Positions 22,665 through 34,920 of a DNA stretch of 64,000 bases are shown in pieces. Positions within the stretch are counted from its first letter, which is position 1; every line of letters starts with the position of its first letter. The stretch is taken from assembly GCF_963082655.1 (NCBI RefSeq), contig NC_081556.1:155553578-155617577 (forward strand), read 5' to 3'. This DNA comes from Stomoxys calcitrans. Its lineage: Eukaryota > Arthropoda > Insecta > Diptera > Muscidae. The notes below the pieces were generated by a model, which was given only the letters and a program-made list of their open reading frames with translations, did no database searches and was not told the origin of the DNA. The position numbers and the translations under genes are program-made.

Positions 22665-22925
22665 GGGCAAACTTCTCACATGTCAATGAGTGCAGTCCGA
22701 TTCAAGTTTAAGCTCAATGATGAGGGGCCTCCTTTTTAAAGCCGAGTCCGAATGAAGTGCCGCAGTGCGACACCTCTTTGGGGAGAAGTTGGCATAGTAC
22801 CTCATAAATGTTGCCAGCATTCGGAAGGGAAAACCACCGTTGAAAATTTTTTCTGATGTTCTCTCCAGGATTCGAACCCAGGCGATCAGCGTCATAGGCG
22901 GACATGCTAACCTATGCGCTACATA
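22665..22925 (-). mobile_element. SINE-B, near full length
   Basis: Read on the minus strand: tRNA-like head 'gtagcgcataggttagcatg', B box 'gggttcgaatcctgg', 'caacggtggttttccc', 'tgctggcaacatttatgagg', 'gtcgcactgcggcac', 'aggcccctcatcattgagc', ending 'cccctgttccttagtggg'. About 260 bp. Confidence 0.9.
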
Positions 22926-23954
22926 CTTCTTGTTGAGTTTCCTTGCCAAGGCGAGTCTAAGAGACTCCCCACGGTTAAGTTTTTCCTGGAATCTAGCCTT
23001 AGAATATTAATTCTGGCATTCTTAATAGAGGACTCTGAAGAGCCCTTCGACAAGTTTCCTTTCTCTATTTACATTAAAAATAAATTAATTCTAAATATCT
23101 CTTTTGGAACTTACTTGCCAAGGTTAAGGGTCACAATCGCAATAATCATTAGCGACAGTGTGTACTCAAACTGGCTTCTAGTACGGGTTTACAGGGTAGC
23201 TGACAGGAAGTGATTGTCATTTGAATTAATAAAAGATATTTTCGAACAAAAAAATGTGGTGTATCGTTATGAAACATGTTATCAAAAAAGTTGTTCATTA
23301 TTTATAGGAAAATTTTTACTGGCATAAATCATAAGATGTTACGTTTCTTTTTCTCAACAAAACGTGGTAAATATTTTTGTCACATTTTCTTTCTGCCCCG
23401 CTTCTATGCATTTTAAATACCAATGTTGGAAATGCCTAAACATTTGGCAATTTTTTTTAAATTCAATTTATAGAAATATTTTATTGACGGCGGAAATTCA
23501 AAAATATGATACCTGCCAGTTTCAAAAGAACGAAAGAAGAATATAACTGCCATAATCGCATAAAATAATGGCCTAAATTCTTAATTTTAGCATTGGAAAA
23601 CCATCTCCAGTCAACCTCATTAAATCGATAATGTCAAATAGAAACATTTTTAAAGTTGAGAATAGTTAAAGTGGTGCATCGACCTCCCCCAATGCTATTG
23701 AATTAAAATTCTAATTTATTTCTATAGTTAACAGGTATCCAGTTTTTTTGTTTGCTAGTGCGTAAAATGAAATGTCTAAATACTTGCATGGCGCACAAGA
23801 GAAATTGCAATTGAAATATTTCTGAAGGTTATTCAATATTAAGGCTATTTAAAATTCAATAAAGCGGATCTTCGTTTGTTTGTCTTCAAAAATATGATCA
23901 TAGTTTATTTAATGCACTATTTTGCACTTTTCGGTAACTGTTCTAATAGCAAAA
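22926..23954. other. Unique DNA, no gene supported
   Basis: A 99-codon plus-strand frame (22914-23213) begins inside the SINE head, so its start is not genuine. The rest is unrecognised. Confidence 0.4.
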
Positions 23955-25120
23955 CAAGTAAAAGCGTGCAAAGTTCGGCCGGGCCGAATCTTATGTACCC
24001 TCCAACATGAATCGCATTTGTCGAGCTCTTTCCACAGTATCTCTTATTAGGCAAACAAAGGATAAACGAAAAGAATTGCTATGTTATTGGAACAATATCA
24101 AGCTATGGTTCATTTCGGACCATAATTGATTTGAATATTGGAGACCATAGAAGAAGTCATTGTGTAAAATTTCAGGTAAATCTATTGTAGTAAGAATTGG
24201 GCACTTTATAGGCTGAAGAAGTAAAATAGGGAGATCAGGGTAATAGGGGAGCTGTATTAGGCAATAAACTGATTCATACCATTTTCGACACGTATGTTAA
24301 AGGTCATGAGAGAAGCCATTGTACAAAATTTCAGCCAAATCGGATAATACTTGTGCCCTTTAGAGGCTCAAGAAGTCAAGACCCCAGATCGGTTTATATG
24401 GCAATTATACCTGGATATGGACCGATTTTAACCATACTTAACATATCAGTTGAAGTCATAACAAAACACCTCATGCAAAATTTCAGCCAAATCGGATAGG
24501 AATTGCTCCCTGCAGAGGCTCAAGAAGTCAAGACCTCAGATCGGTTTATAACGCAGTTATACCTGGATATGGGCCGATTTGAACCATACTTAACACATCA
24601 GTTGAAAGTCATAACAAAACACCTCATGCAAAATTTCAGCCAAATCGGATCATAATTGCCCCCTCTAGTGGCTCAAGAAATCAAGACCCCAGGTCGGTTT
24701 ATATGACAGCAATATCAGGTTATGAACCGATTTGAACTATTCTTAACACAGTTGTTGAAAGTCATAACAAAACACCACGTGCAAAATTACAGCCAAATCG
24801 GATGGGAATTGCGCACTCTAGAGTCTCAAGAAGTCAAGACCCCAGATAGGTTTACATGACAGCTATATCAGGTTATGGACCGATTTGAACTATACTCAGC
24901 ACGGTTATTGAAAGTCATAATAAAACAACTCATGCAAAATGTCAGCCAAATCGGATAAGAATTGTGCCCTCTAGCGGCTCAAGAAGTCAAGAACCAAGAT
25001 CGGTTTATATGGCAGCTATATCAAAACATGGACCGATTTGGCCCATTTACAATCCCAACCAAACTACACTGATAAGAAGTATTTGTGCAAAATTTCAAGC
25101 GCCTAATGGCTAGACTTGTA
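23955..25120 (+). mobile_element. INE-1-like element with 152-bp internal repeats
   Basis: 5' end 'aacaagtaaaagcgtgcaaag' plus the TTCGGCCGGGCCGAA hairpin, then 'cttatgtaccctccaacatg'. 'ctcaagaagtcaagacc' recurs at about 24369, 24521, 24673, 24827 and 24979. The copy decays at 25120 before the usual 3' block. Confidence 0.9.
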
Positions 25121-26090
25121 TCGATACGAAGAGGCGAATTTTTTCGTTTTTAATTTTTTATGGCTAGGAGTTTTACGAAAATCGCAACATTTTCCACTTT
25201 CATATTTTTTTTTTGGTAAAATTTTGTAGAGCCAAAATTTTTTTCTTTTGATCTTCGTTATCTTGAAAAGTTTACCAATTCAAATTCACACGCATTACCT
25301 TTTGCCATTTTTCTATACTCCACTCCACCATTCATGGCATTCATTGATTGATCGTCCAACAAAATGATCGATTTATGCATGTTAGACAAGCAAATATCCA
25401 CTTAATTGATCTCTAGTCAATGATCGACATACTTAGGTGCATGTTACTCATAAAATCTGCTTATTTTTTTTATTGTTTTGAGCTTTTGACACTTTCATCC
25501 TGACCCATAAACATGTTGACCTTGTAATTCATTCATAAAAATTTTGTCGTTTAATTTTTGGGCGAAAACAAAACAAAATCGAAAAAAATTATAAACATCG
25601 AATAATTTTTTATAACTTAAAGGTCAGAAAACAATTGTTCACACATTCAAAAATATTTATCTTGAAGCAAAAAGCTAAAAAAAAAACAAAATAAACACGT
25701 GTAGATCCCATGAATTTCAGAAGCGGGGAGGTTTACCTACTTGCCCCTATCTGCAGAGATCTTTATTTGTTAATACACAATAATTGGACAAATCTCAGCA
25801 AATGCCCGTCAAAATTCATTTAACAAAAGCTCCAAGTACTTACCTACCTATCAACACCCAACAGAGTTAAAAAAAATACATCAAGCGAAACTTCATCGGT
25901 ATATTCCAATCAAACACAGTGGGGGATGAATCTTAAAATTTGAAACATTAATTTTTTTACTAATATAAGCGATGAAGGTCCAAAGAAAAACATCGTTAGG
26001 AGGAACCTTGAGGGACTTAAGACCAAAGCAAGTAGGGCTGTATCAAGATTCAACAGAAATAAGAAAATAATAACCTTAAAAATACATTGC
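25121..26090. other. Unique AT-rich DNA, no feature seen
   Basis: No repeat or coding signal supported. Confidence 0.5.
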
Positions 26091-26204
26091 GCCTATAGAG
26101 GGCCCAATTTTCATCCGATTGGGCTAACATTTTGTACAGTAAGTTCTCTCATGGTTTCTAACTGATTTTATTAAATTACGTTTTATTCGGTCCGTGCATT
26201 GATA

Positions 26205-26296
26205 TTGCTTCTATATAAATCGATACTATCGATATTTATTATTAGAAATATCGAGAATGTCGAATGTTGCGTATATCGATAGTTTGCCAGCTCTAA
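26205..26296 (+). repeat. Small repeat with paired TATCGATA motifs, copy 1
   Basis: TATCGATA at 26227-26234 and 26274-26281, ending 'gtttgccagctct'. The same unit is at 38521-38612, with a reversed degenerate copy at 36868-36935. TATCGATA is the fly DRE (DREF-binding) core. It is embedded in INE-1-like flank (26090-26204). Confidence 0.8.
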
Positions 26297-26547
26297 TACA
26301 AACAAAATAAAAATAAGTCAACAATTAGTAAAGACATTTAAAAGTATTTTTTCGAAAAGTCATATTTTTTGTTGAAGCAGCGTTGCCACTCAAGAAAATT
26401 ATTTCCTACCAAAATTTAATCAAAATCCTTCCAAACACGACCAAGACCAACCAAATGTTCTATAAGCCAAAAATGGGCATATGTTTTTATACTCATCTCC
26501 GAAGATGTGGCTATTTGGCATTTCATTTGGAACACATCAAATTATAC

Positions 26548-27095
26548 ATTTTTATACCCATCACCATAGTATGGGAGTATACTTATCTAGTCATTCCGTT
26601 TGTAACACCTCGAAAAATTGGTCTGCGACCCCATTAATATATACATATATTCTGGATCGTCTCGACATTCTGAGTCCAACTAGCCATGTCCGTCTGTCTG
26701 TCAAAATTACGATAGCGTAAAGCTAGCAGCATGAAATTTTGCACATATACTTCTTATTGATGCAGGACGTTGGTGTTTGCAAAAGGGCCATATCGGTTCT
26801 GATTCGGATATAGCCCCCCCCACAGATTAGATTTCTTGAGCCCCTAGAAGAGTCAATTTTCATCCCCGGATTGGATTTCTTGAGCCCGTAGATGACTCAA
26901 TTTTCATCAGATTTGGCTGAAATTTGGAACAAAGGCTTGAGTTATGACTTTTAATATCTATACCAAGTATGATCCGAATCGGTCTATAAACAGATATAGC
27001 TCCCATATAAACCCATCCCCGGATTTGACTACTTGAGCAGTTTGAAGCCTCAATTTTCATCCGATTTGAAATTTGCTAATAATAGCTTTAATAAT
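26548..27095 (-). mobile_element. INE-1-like element, reverse, short
   Basis: 3' end at left ('tttttatacccatcaccatagtatggg'), then 'tggtctgcgaccccattaatatatac', 'catgtccgtctgtctgtc' and two monomers with 'ttcatcagatttggctgaaa'. Confidence 0.8.
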
Positions 27096-28861
27096 AGCTT
27101 AGTTTCTACTTGTCAAATGTTAAAGAATAAGAGCTTCAAAAGTGGCAGCTTTCAAATTACCTGGAGGTGCTTCAAAATAACACGAAACAGAGGAAAATAA
27201 ATGTTATTATTCCCTCCTCATTGGTAGTATATTTTGTAAAAGTTGTGCTAAATTGTCCTCCTCATGTCTAAAAACCTATGAGTTGCAAATTATACCATTA
27301 GCTGTCGCTAAATATGGGTGAATGAGATTTTTGAGTATGCAAAAAAAGTTATTGCAAATTAGATTATTTTACAATTTTTATTGATTAACATCACCACAAA
27401 AAGAATATTTTGTACCAGCTTTCTGGTATTTCTAAACAAAAGTCGTATATTTTCGAAATTTCTTTGCAATTGTTTACAACTTTTCAAACGCATATCAACC
27501 CACTGTGGCATTACATGAACACAAAGATGCGGGCCCCAACACTTGTTGGCGCTCACTATACAAGCACACACACACACGCACACTCCATAGGTTTTATGAC
27601 ATGCCATGAAATGCGATATCTCACGATAACATCGCATTTTCATCCAATATTATTAACAAAACAGACAAACAAACAAAAATTAACAATATTCAAAATACAA
27701 CAAAAAAAAAAGAAACAAAACCGTGAAGAGTGCAAAATTTTGTTTGAACACAACGATCAACGAAAAACGTTCGAGAACAAATTTCTGTAAATGGCCAAAT
27801 AGCCGACAGGTCTTAATAACAGGCCTGTCCATTTTCAGCGCAACCAGCAACTAAAATCAGAAGAAAAGCATAAAAATACGGTTTTTGGCATTGCATGAAG
27901 ACCAAAAAAAAGGTAATTTTTTTAAGGTGTTGGCAGAATTTTGAATAATGGTTGCTCAGTCCCCACCAACAATAACAACAACAAGAGTCTTCTCGAATCA
28001 ACGTCAGTAAATATTCAACACCTTCGCCCAGTCACCGTTGGTGCGGACGGACTTGGCTATGGTTATGGTCAACATTGTATGGGGGTGGTGGTGGGCGAAA
28101 CTCAGCCGACCGGCCGCTGCATTTCTGCCATTGAAATTCAATGAAATTGTGGCTAGAATGACAACCTCCACCGCCAACGAATAAAAGAAACATTGAACAA
28201 AAACGTTTGACAAATTATTGAAATTGTTTATCCGTTTTTTGTTTTGTTATTATTTGTTTATTTTTCTTTATAATTTTTGGAACGATTAATGGCTTTTTTA
28301 GTTTTTTTTTGTTTATTATTATTTTTTGCTGTTTTTTTTTTTTTTTTTTTGAATAAAGGTAAAGATTATTGTTATACAGTGGTATTGTGAGCCTAAAATG
28401 ATCGATAATGAAAAGAAATTTAAACCAAAAAATATATGAAAAATATTATTAATTTTTTCGACAATTGTTTTCTCATTATCTATTGAATCATGCGCTTCAA
28501 CATTTTTGCGTAGTTTTTCAAATCCCAAACTTGCGCTTCATTATTCGCCTCGTGCATATCGCCTGATTGAGCCCAAAACATTGCCATCACATCAAAACAT
28601 AACTAATCCGGTCTTTGTTTCAAAGCAGTGACATCACTGTGGCTTATCACACAAGTGCAGGCTAAACCTCGAGTTCAAAGAAAAAAATATTTTTGCACAT
28701 TAATTTTAGAATACACTTTGCAACAATAAATAATTTTGAATGACAATCACCGTAGTTTGTTTTCAGTTATGGCCACTAAGTCATATTCTAAGAGAAGGTT
28801 TTTATTATTCATTGTTATTTTATATACCTATCTTGTGATTTTTGCCGCTCTCAAATGATAA
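27096..28861. other. Unique DNA, possible regulatory island at 27930-28200
   Basis: AT-rich unique DNA with a GC-richer patch at 27930-28200 that stays open in both directions over about 65 codons (plus 27941-28144, minus 28004-28213). No family is recognised. An imperfect small hairpin (AAATGCGAT ... ATCGCATTT) lies at about 27609-27640. Confidence 0.35.
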
Positions 28862-28945
28862 TAAAAAAAAAACATACTTAGCTCGGCCATGCTCAACCTT
28901 GAATAGCAAAATTTACCTAAATCATATTCCAGAAGAGAACATTTT
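28862..28945 (+). mobile_element. 5' fragment of an INE-1-like element
   Basis: Degenerate 'catacttagctcggccatgctcaaccttg' 5' end, truncated by the reversed element at 28946, the same arrangement as 8765/8926. Confidence 0.5.
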
Positions 28946-29600
28946 TATACCCTCCATCATAGGATGGGGGGTATACTAATTTCGTCATTCCGTTTGTAAC
29001 ACCTTGAAATATGTGTCTAAGACCCCATAAAGAATATCTATTCTTGATCGTTGTGACATGTTAAGTCGACCTAGCCATGTCCGTCCGCCTGTCCGTCCGT
29101 CCGTCGAAAGCACGCTAACTTTCGAAGGAGTAAAGCTAGACGCTTCAAATTTTGCACAAATAGTTCTTATTAGTGTAGATCGGTTGGGATTGTAAATGGG
29201 CCAAATCGGTCCATGTTTTGATATAGCCGCCATATATACCGATCTTGGGTCCGTTTGTAACATCGTCGTGACATGTTAAGTCGACCTAGCCATGTCCGTC
29301 TGTCTGACGTAAGCACGCTAACTTTCGAAGGAGCAAAAGCTAGCCGCTTCAAATTTTGCACAAATACTTCTTATTAGTGTAGATCGGTTGGGATTGTAAA
29401 TGGGCCAAATTGTTTAGATATAGCTGCCATAAAAACCGATCTTGGGTCTTGAGCTTCTAGAAGATGCAATTTTTATCCGATTTGGCTGATATTTTTTGTT
29501 TTGTTATTACTTCCGAAAACTGTGCCTAGCACATGGTCTAAATCGGTTGATAATCTGATAATCCAACCTTGGGTCTTGAATTCTAGAGCTTCTAGAGGGC
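28946..29600 (-). mobile_element. INE-1-like element, reverse, with 215-bp duplication
   Basis: 'tttttataccctccatcatagg' start. The block 'gtgacatgttaagtcgacct' through 'gggattgtaaatgggccaaat' occurs twice, beginning at 29053 and 29268. It ends where retrotransposon sequence starts at about 29600. Confidence 0.85.
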
Positions 29601-30295
29601 ACTGATTGCATGACACGCGGTCTAAACTCCCAACTCATACCAATGGCTCTCTTGCAGGTATTAAGGGCAAGAGTGGCCTTTCTTGCCCTTTCCAAAATGT
29701 TAGATTTGAAGTTCAATTTCCGGTCCAGCAAAACACCCATGTATTTTACGCTTTCTGTAAATGGAACATTCTCTCCACCCAAGGAAACAGATTCTACTGT
29801 AGGCAACTTGTATCTCCTGCTGCAACAAACTACTTCAGTCTTGCACGGAATTATACCCAAACCACTTTGCTATTGCACGTAGTGCTGGAAAACTTTCCCC
29901 CTAACCGCAATTGATCCGCCATCAGCATACGCTACCACTTTTACGCCTTTTTCCTCCAGAGAAAATAGTATATTGTTAATGGCTATATTCCAAAGTAGAG
30001 GAGACAGTACACTTCCCTGAGGTGTTCCCTTGCTGACCCATTAGATCCACAGATCCCAAGCCTGCCGTTATGCATCTTTTAGTAAGTAAGTTATTAATAA
30101 ACTTTCTCACGGTAGAGTTGATGCCTAGAAACTCGAACTCCTTCATGATTGACGTCGGTTTTACATTATTGAAAGCACCTTCTATGTCAAGAAATGCTAC
30201 CACTGTGTATTCCTTGACAGCAAATCCGGCCGATGACACTTTGGACCTGCACCTAAGCCAGAAATCGGCTTGTTGTGCGATCAAAATAGGTACTA
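29600..30295 (-). pseudogene. Non-LTR retrotransposon RT fragment with degenerate YADD box
   Basis: On the minus strand: RT motif A (VVAFLDIEGAFNNV, 30284-29976 frame); motif B-like GSVLSPLLWNIAINNILFSL; and motif C at 29929-29918, which reads YADG where catalytic enzymes have YADD. The next frame (29860-29507) continues ESVKYMGVLLDRKLNFKSNI and ALNTCKRAIGMSWEF. A frameshift separates the parts. Same family style as copies at 6300 and 17851. Inactive by loss of a catalytic Asp and frame breaks. Confidence 0.85.
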
Positions 30296-30394
30296 AAAAG
30301 TAATATTGAAAAAGAAATTCTATATCAAGAATTCCGCGCTACTTACAAAATCCTTAATTGTTTTCCATACCACACCTCCATACCACACCTCCAT

Positions 30395-30600
30395 ACCACT
30401 CCCCACCTAGTGCCGGTGTCTGTAAGCCTCGAAAACCGGGCAATGACATAAGAAATGTCTGCTTGCCCTACACATGCTATCACTTGCCGCACCTATTTTG
30501 CATACGTGAGCTCGTAGTCCTATGTGGCGCATTAGGATACCGAAAGCTCTACTGATCTTCTTCTTACTTCCTTCTCACGATCCGAACATTTGTTATGTTG
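30395..30600 (-). pseudogene. Non-LTR retrotransposon 3' end (RNase H C-terminal region)
   Basis: Minus strand reads MRHIGLRAHVCKIGAASDSM, then HFLCHCPVFEAYR, the C-terminal Cys/His segment. It matches 6410-6540 (GHLGLRAHLCKIGASSDSM). It lies upstream of the RT fragment, so it comes from a different insertion or a rearrangement. Confidence 0.75.
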
Positions 30601-30899
30601 TTGCTGGTCCTCAGCCCGGCCGAACGTAGTTTATTTTTTTTTATTCAGACTTTTGAATAAACATTACATTAAAATGTTTTAAAACAAATTTCTAACTTAA
30701 CGCGTTTCCTATGTAATGGATGGACCAAAAATGTTAGTGTGGCCAAAACAAAGCTTTTAGAAATTTAAAATTTTTTATCAAAAGAAAAACGAAAGATAAA
30801 AATGCCGGTCTTTTACATTCTTTTGTAAAACTCTCGAACAAAGAATCCTTATTTCTTAAATTGCGCCTCCTCCAGACTGACGTCAAAACAGGCAGCGTC

Positions 30900-31544
30900 A
30901 ATGGTCAAGTCACTCAATAAGTCAGGCTGGCTGTCAGTTAGTTGTTAATCGAAGGTGTGCAAAAATAGAATTTTTCAAACCTGCGAAGTTAGTCCGACGT
31001 ATTTTATACTGAAAGACATCATCAACAAGAAACAACAATTGCGATCTTAAGTTCATATGTGCATAGGTATGTTGATGTTGTATACAACTTTTGTCTATGT
31101 TTATATGTATGTGGCTATTTGTCTACTATGTCCATATGTATGCACCAAGTCATTGGACTAGTTTCATAATGACCACAACAATAGTAAACAAAATAAAATA
31201 CAAACAACTAAAAAAAAAAATCACAAAAAATAAACATCGAAAAATACGCCAAGACATCACAAATAAGTACAGCCAGCCAACTGCGAACAGCAAAAATCAG
31301 AGTCAGTTCCCAGCCAGTGTCAGCGCAGCGCCGCTGAACGATAGCACGTAAAAAGGCTGCAACATCAACGCCGGCAGCTACAGAGACTTGTTCAGCAAAG
31401 ATGTATGAGCGGAATAAACAACAACAATTTGCAGCCTACTGTGACCTTGAAGTTGACGACTACGGTGATGACGAAGCCAAGCAGCAAACAGCAGTAGCTG
31501 CGATCGACCACACGGATTGACCAGCCTCATTGAGCTGGCCAACA
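30900..31544 (+). other. Candidate 5' exon with short ORF and splice donor
   Basis: Repeat-free, A-rich then CAA/CAG-rich sequence of the type common in fly 5' leaders. Initiator-like TCAGTT lies at about 30935. An ATG at 31401 in a fair context opens 39 codons (MYERNKQQQFAAYCDLEVDD and on) to TGA 31520. GTAAGT at 31545-31550 follows. The ORF is acidic and could be an upstream ORF or a small protein. There is no homology to confirm a gene. Confidence 0.25.
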
Positions 31545-31550
31545 GTAAGT

Positions 31551-32284
31551 CAGCCACACAGCCAAGTTTTAAAAACATTCAAGCTTAAGCAACAACAAAG
31601 ACATCAAACAAGCATACACACACAAACGCATACATATGGCCACCACATTCACTTAACATCTCCAGTTAAATATCTACCTGTCGCTTTGTCTGTCCCTCCC
31701 TCCGTCCGTCCGTCCGTTTGAACGGCCGTCTTATTGTGTTTTTCGGTTTCTGCTTTTGAAGTTTCAAAAAGCAGCAACAATTCAACTTGCAAGAGAAGAT
31801 CAATGCATCCATACTTCAGTTTGTTTGTGCAAGAGAGTATTTTTGAGTTATGCCATAGAGAAAAGAGCTTTTGTTAAAAAGCTTTCCCCTGTTGTTCCCT
31901 ATAGAACGGTTTTGGATTCTTTACTCATTGCCACACCACCATCATCCACTCACTGACCCACCATCGTTTCAACGTTTTTTTTAGGCTTACCTTGTGCATG
32001 GCATTTTAAAGATTTACGGGACCAGAATAAGATATGAACCTTATTACCGCTGCTGTGCTGTCAGTAAGCGTTTTTTTTATAAATAACATTATCAATAAAG
32101 TTCCCCTCTGCACTGTGGTATTTTTTATATATTGTGTGAATTTATTAATAATGCAAAGTTAGAAAGGGGACAATCCTTATCGCCAAATCATCTTCCATGG
32201 TTTGCGAATTAGTTTCTCATTCTCTACTGCTATGGTTGTTACATATCTAAAAATATAACTTTTTTTGGAAACTGATTTTGATTC
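31551..32284. other. Unique DNA, no gene supported
   Basis: Contains a CCGTCCGTCCGTCC run at about 31700. Open frames of about 65 codons are not supported by any motif. Confidence 0.4.
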
Positions 32285-32847
32285 GTGGGCATAGGTATAC
32301 TAATCTAGTCATTCTCTTTGTGACACCTCGAAATATTGATCTGGGCCTCTATAAAGTATATAGACATCCAAGTCGGTATAGCCATGTTTATGCGTCCGTT
32401 CATCTGTCCAAATCTCAATAGCGGTCGAACGAATAAAGATATACGGTTGAAATTTTGCACAGATACTTCTTATTAATGTCGTTGGGTATTACAAATGGGC
32501 TTTATGGATTCGGATTTGGATATAGCTCACATATAAATCGTTCTCCCGATTTGAGACCTTGAGACCCTGGAAGCCGCCATTGTTATCCGTTTTGGCTGAA
32601 ATTTTGAATGTGGTGTTCTGTAACGACTTCCAATACCATGACAAGTGCCGTCGCCTATCGGTCTAATAAGCTGATATATCTCGCATATAAACCGATCTCT
32701 CGATTAGAGATCTTGAGCCTCAGGCAGCCACAATTCTTATCTGATTTGGTTGACATTTTGAACGTAGTGTTTGGTTATGACCTTCATCATACGTAGTAAG
32801 TACACAAAAAAGAGTTTGCCAATGTTGATGTGTTTGTTTTTCATAGC
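32285..32847 (-). mobile_element. INE-1-like element, reverse
   Basis: 'ataggtatactaatctagtc', 'cacctcgaaatattgatctg', 'cttcttattaatgtcgttggg', then monomers with 'ccgatctctcgattagaga'. Its rightward continuation is displaced by the long-TIR element at 32858. Confidence 0.75.
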
Positions 32848-32857
32848 ATTGATGATT

Positions 32858-33895
32858 AGAGTTGGGTTTTTACCGGGTAAATACCCAACGCTTGGGTATT
32901 TAGTGGGTAAATGCCCAATAAATAACTTTTTTGGGTATTTATAATTTTGCAAAAATCTTAAATATAAAAATATTTTCCAAACAATTTTTGATGATTTCAT
33001 CACATAAACCCGATCTTCTGATCTCATAAAATCGGATTTTAGTTATATATAGCCGCTATATATACCGATCTCCAGACTTAAAGTCTTGAGGCAATAAATT
33101 GGTAATTTTTCATCCGATTTCGATGATATTTGGCACAGTGAGTTCTGGTAGACCCCTACCCATTTCTGTGAAGTGTGGTTCAGATCAGACTATATTTGGA
33201 TATAGTTGCCCTTAGACTGACCGCCCGATCTCCCGATATATGGTATTGAGGCCATAAAGGATCCATTTTTTACCCGAATTCGATAAAACTTGGCGCAGTG
33301 TGTTCTGGTAGACCCCTACCCATTCCTGTCAAATGGGGTCCAGATCGGACCATATTTGGAAATAATATGTAATAAGCCTATAGAAGGAGCATTTTTCATC
33401 CGATTTCAATGAAATTTGGCACAGCGAGTTCTGGAACCCCTCTTAAACTTTTTGTTGAATATCGTCAAGTTCAGACCATATTTGGATATAGATGCCATAT
33501 AGTCCGATCTCCCGATATGGAGTATTGATCTCATAAAAGGAGCATTTTTCATCCGATTTTAATAAATTCCGATTTTGATATTCAACTGAAAGGTTTAGAA
33601 GTGTACCAACTTACTGTGTCAAATTTCATCGAAATCTAATCAAAAATGACCAATATATTGCTTCAAGACTTTAAGTCTGGAGATCGGCCTATATAGTGGC
33701 TATATAAAACTCTATATAAAATCATAATATCAGGTTTATATACAAAGAATACGAAATCATCAAAAATTGTTTGGAAAATATTTTTATACCCAAGATATCT
33801 GCAAAATTATAAATACCCAGCTTTTGGGTACAAATGGGTAAATATCCAGGTATTTACCCAATTTACCGGGGGGTATTTACCCATCGCCCATCTCT
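32858..33895. mobile_element. 1,038-bp element with ~140-bp inverted arms and 10-bp TSD
   Basis: Left arm 32858-32998 and right arm 33753-33895 are inverted and similar. Both contain the 'gggtaaatacccaa' series and 'tattttccaaacaattttt'. Ends are AGAG(T/A)TGGG. ATTGATGATT is duplicated at 32848-32857 and 33896-33905. The interior is INE-1-like monomers ('cccgatctcccgatat', 'tttcatccgatttcaatgaaa'). No protein is encoded. Long arms with a 9-10-bp duplication suggest a foldback or MULE-type non-autonomous element. Confidence 0.85.
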
Positions 33896-34279
33896 ATTGA
33901 TGATTAGTTTGTATCGGAATAGTTGAAGGTAAGACTTTATTCGCTCCTGCTGCGCAGGAGAGAGATTAAATATTATATCGAGCTGGAAGATGTTCGAAAA
34001 ATCTGGAAAAGATTTTAAAGATCAAAAAAATAAACGCAGACAGATATTTTCAATTAATGTTTGAATTGATGAAATTCAAAAATTATTGGAATTTTTTGAA
34101 AATTCCAAATAATTTTTATAATCCGGCTCGTATAACCAGCTGCCATGGTATTGCTATAGATTTGTCGCTATGTGGGACGTTGTGGTCTTTCAAATCTCCT
34201 TACCTATACATTGTGGGGGACAAAATAGCCTTAAATTGAATATACTTAAGCACCATGTTAGAAATATTTTTAAGATTCG

Positions 34280-34545
34280 ACTAAAAAATGTTTGTATCAG
34301 TTAATATTTTAATAGAAATTTTCAATCACCGTTGTGATTAAAAACTTTTCAGATTTAATTAAAAAAATAATTGAAGTTTTGAATTTTTTATTTGAAATGG
34401 CAAAAATTTCAATCACGACAGTAATTGAAAAAATCATATATAATTAAAAAATGATTGTATCAATTAATTTTTATTTGAAAATTATTTTATTTTCAATCAA
34501 ATTTTTGATTGAAAATTTTTCGTGATTTTTTTTCTTTGTATTTTC
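34280..34545. repeat. AT-rich palindromic repeat
   Basis: Alternating 'tttcaatca' and 'tgattgaaa' with AATTAAAAAATGATT motifs, as at 7640-7910. Possibly a decayed foldback or MITE family. Confidence 0.5.
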
Positions 34546-34749
34546 CAAACCGATGTATAACGTGAGAAAAGTTAAGAAAACACACCAAAATAATTTTTGA
34601 AAATTTGAAATAAAATCCACGATGGTGGGTTCCCAAGAATCAGCTCGGGTGAACTTTGGACGTTTTTACTTGTTGTCATTTGAAACAATAAAAAATGTTT
34701 TCGCAAATAATGTAGTCGTTTAAATTGGTAACTCCTCGTGTGAGCTACC

Positions 34750-34920
<171 letters not shown>

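Noticed and set aside
22914..23213. 99-codon plus-strand frame
   Set aside because: Its start codon is in the reversed SINE-B head, and the remainder has no recognised homology.
23190..23215. 'tacagggtagctgacaggaag' resembling the MITE end at 53332
   Set aside because: Only a partial match (about 12 of 16) and no partner end nearby.
24300..25020. CRISPR-like regularly spaced repeats
   Set aside because: The roughly 152-bp period is a tandem monomer array without unique spacers, in a fly genome.
27600..27645. Possible microRNA hairpin
   Set aside because: The stem is only about 9 bp, too short for a pre-miRNA.
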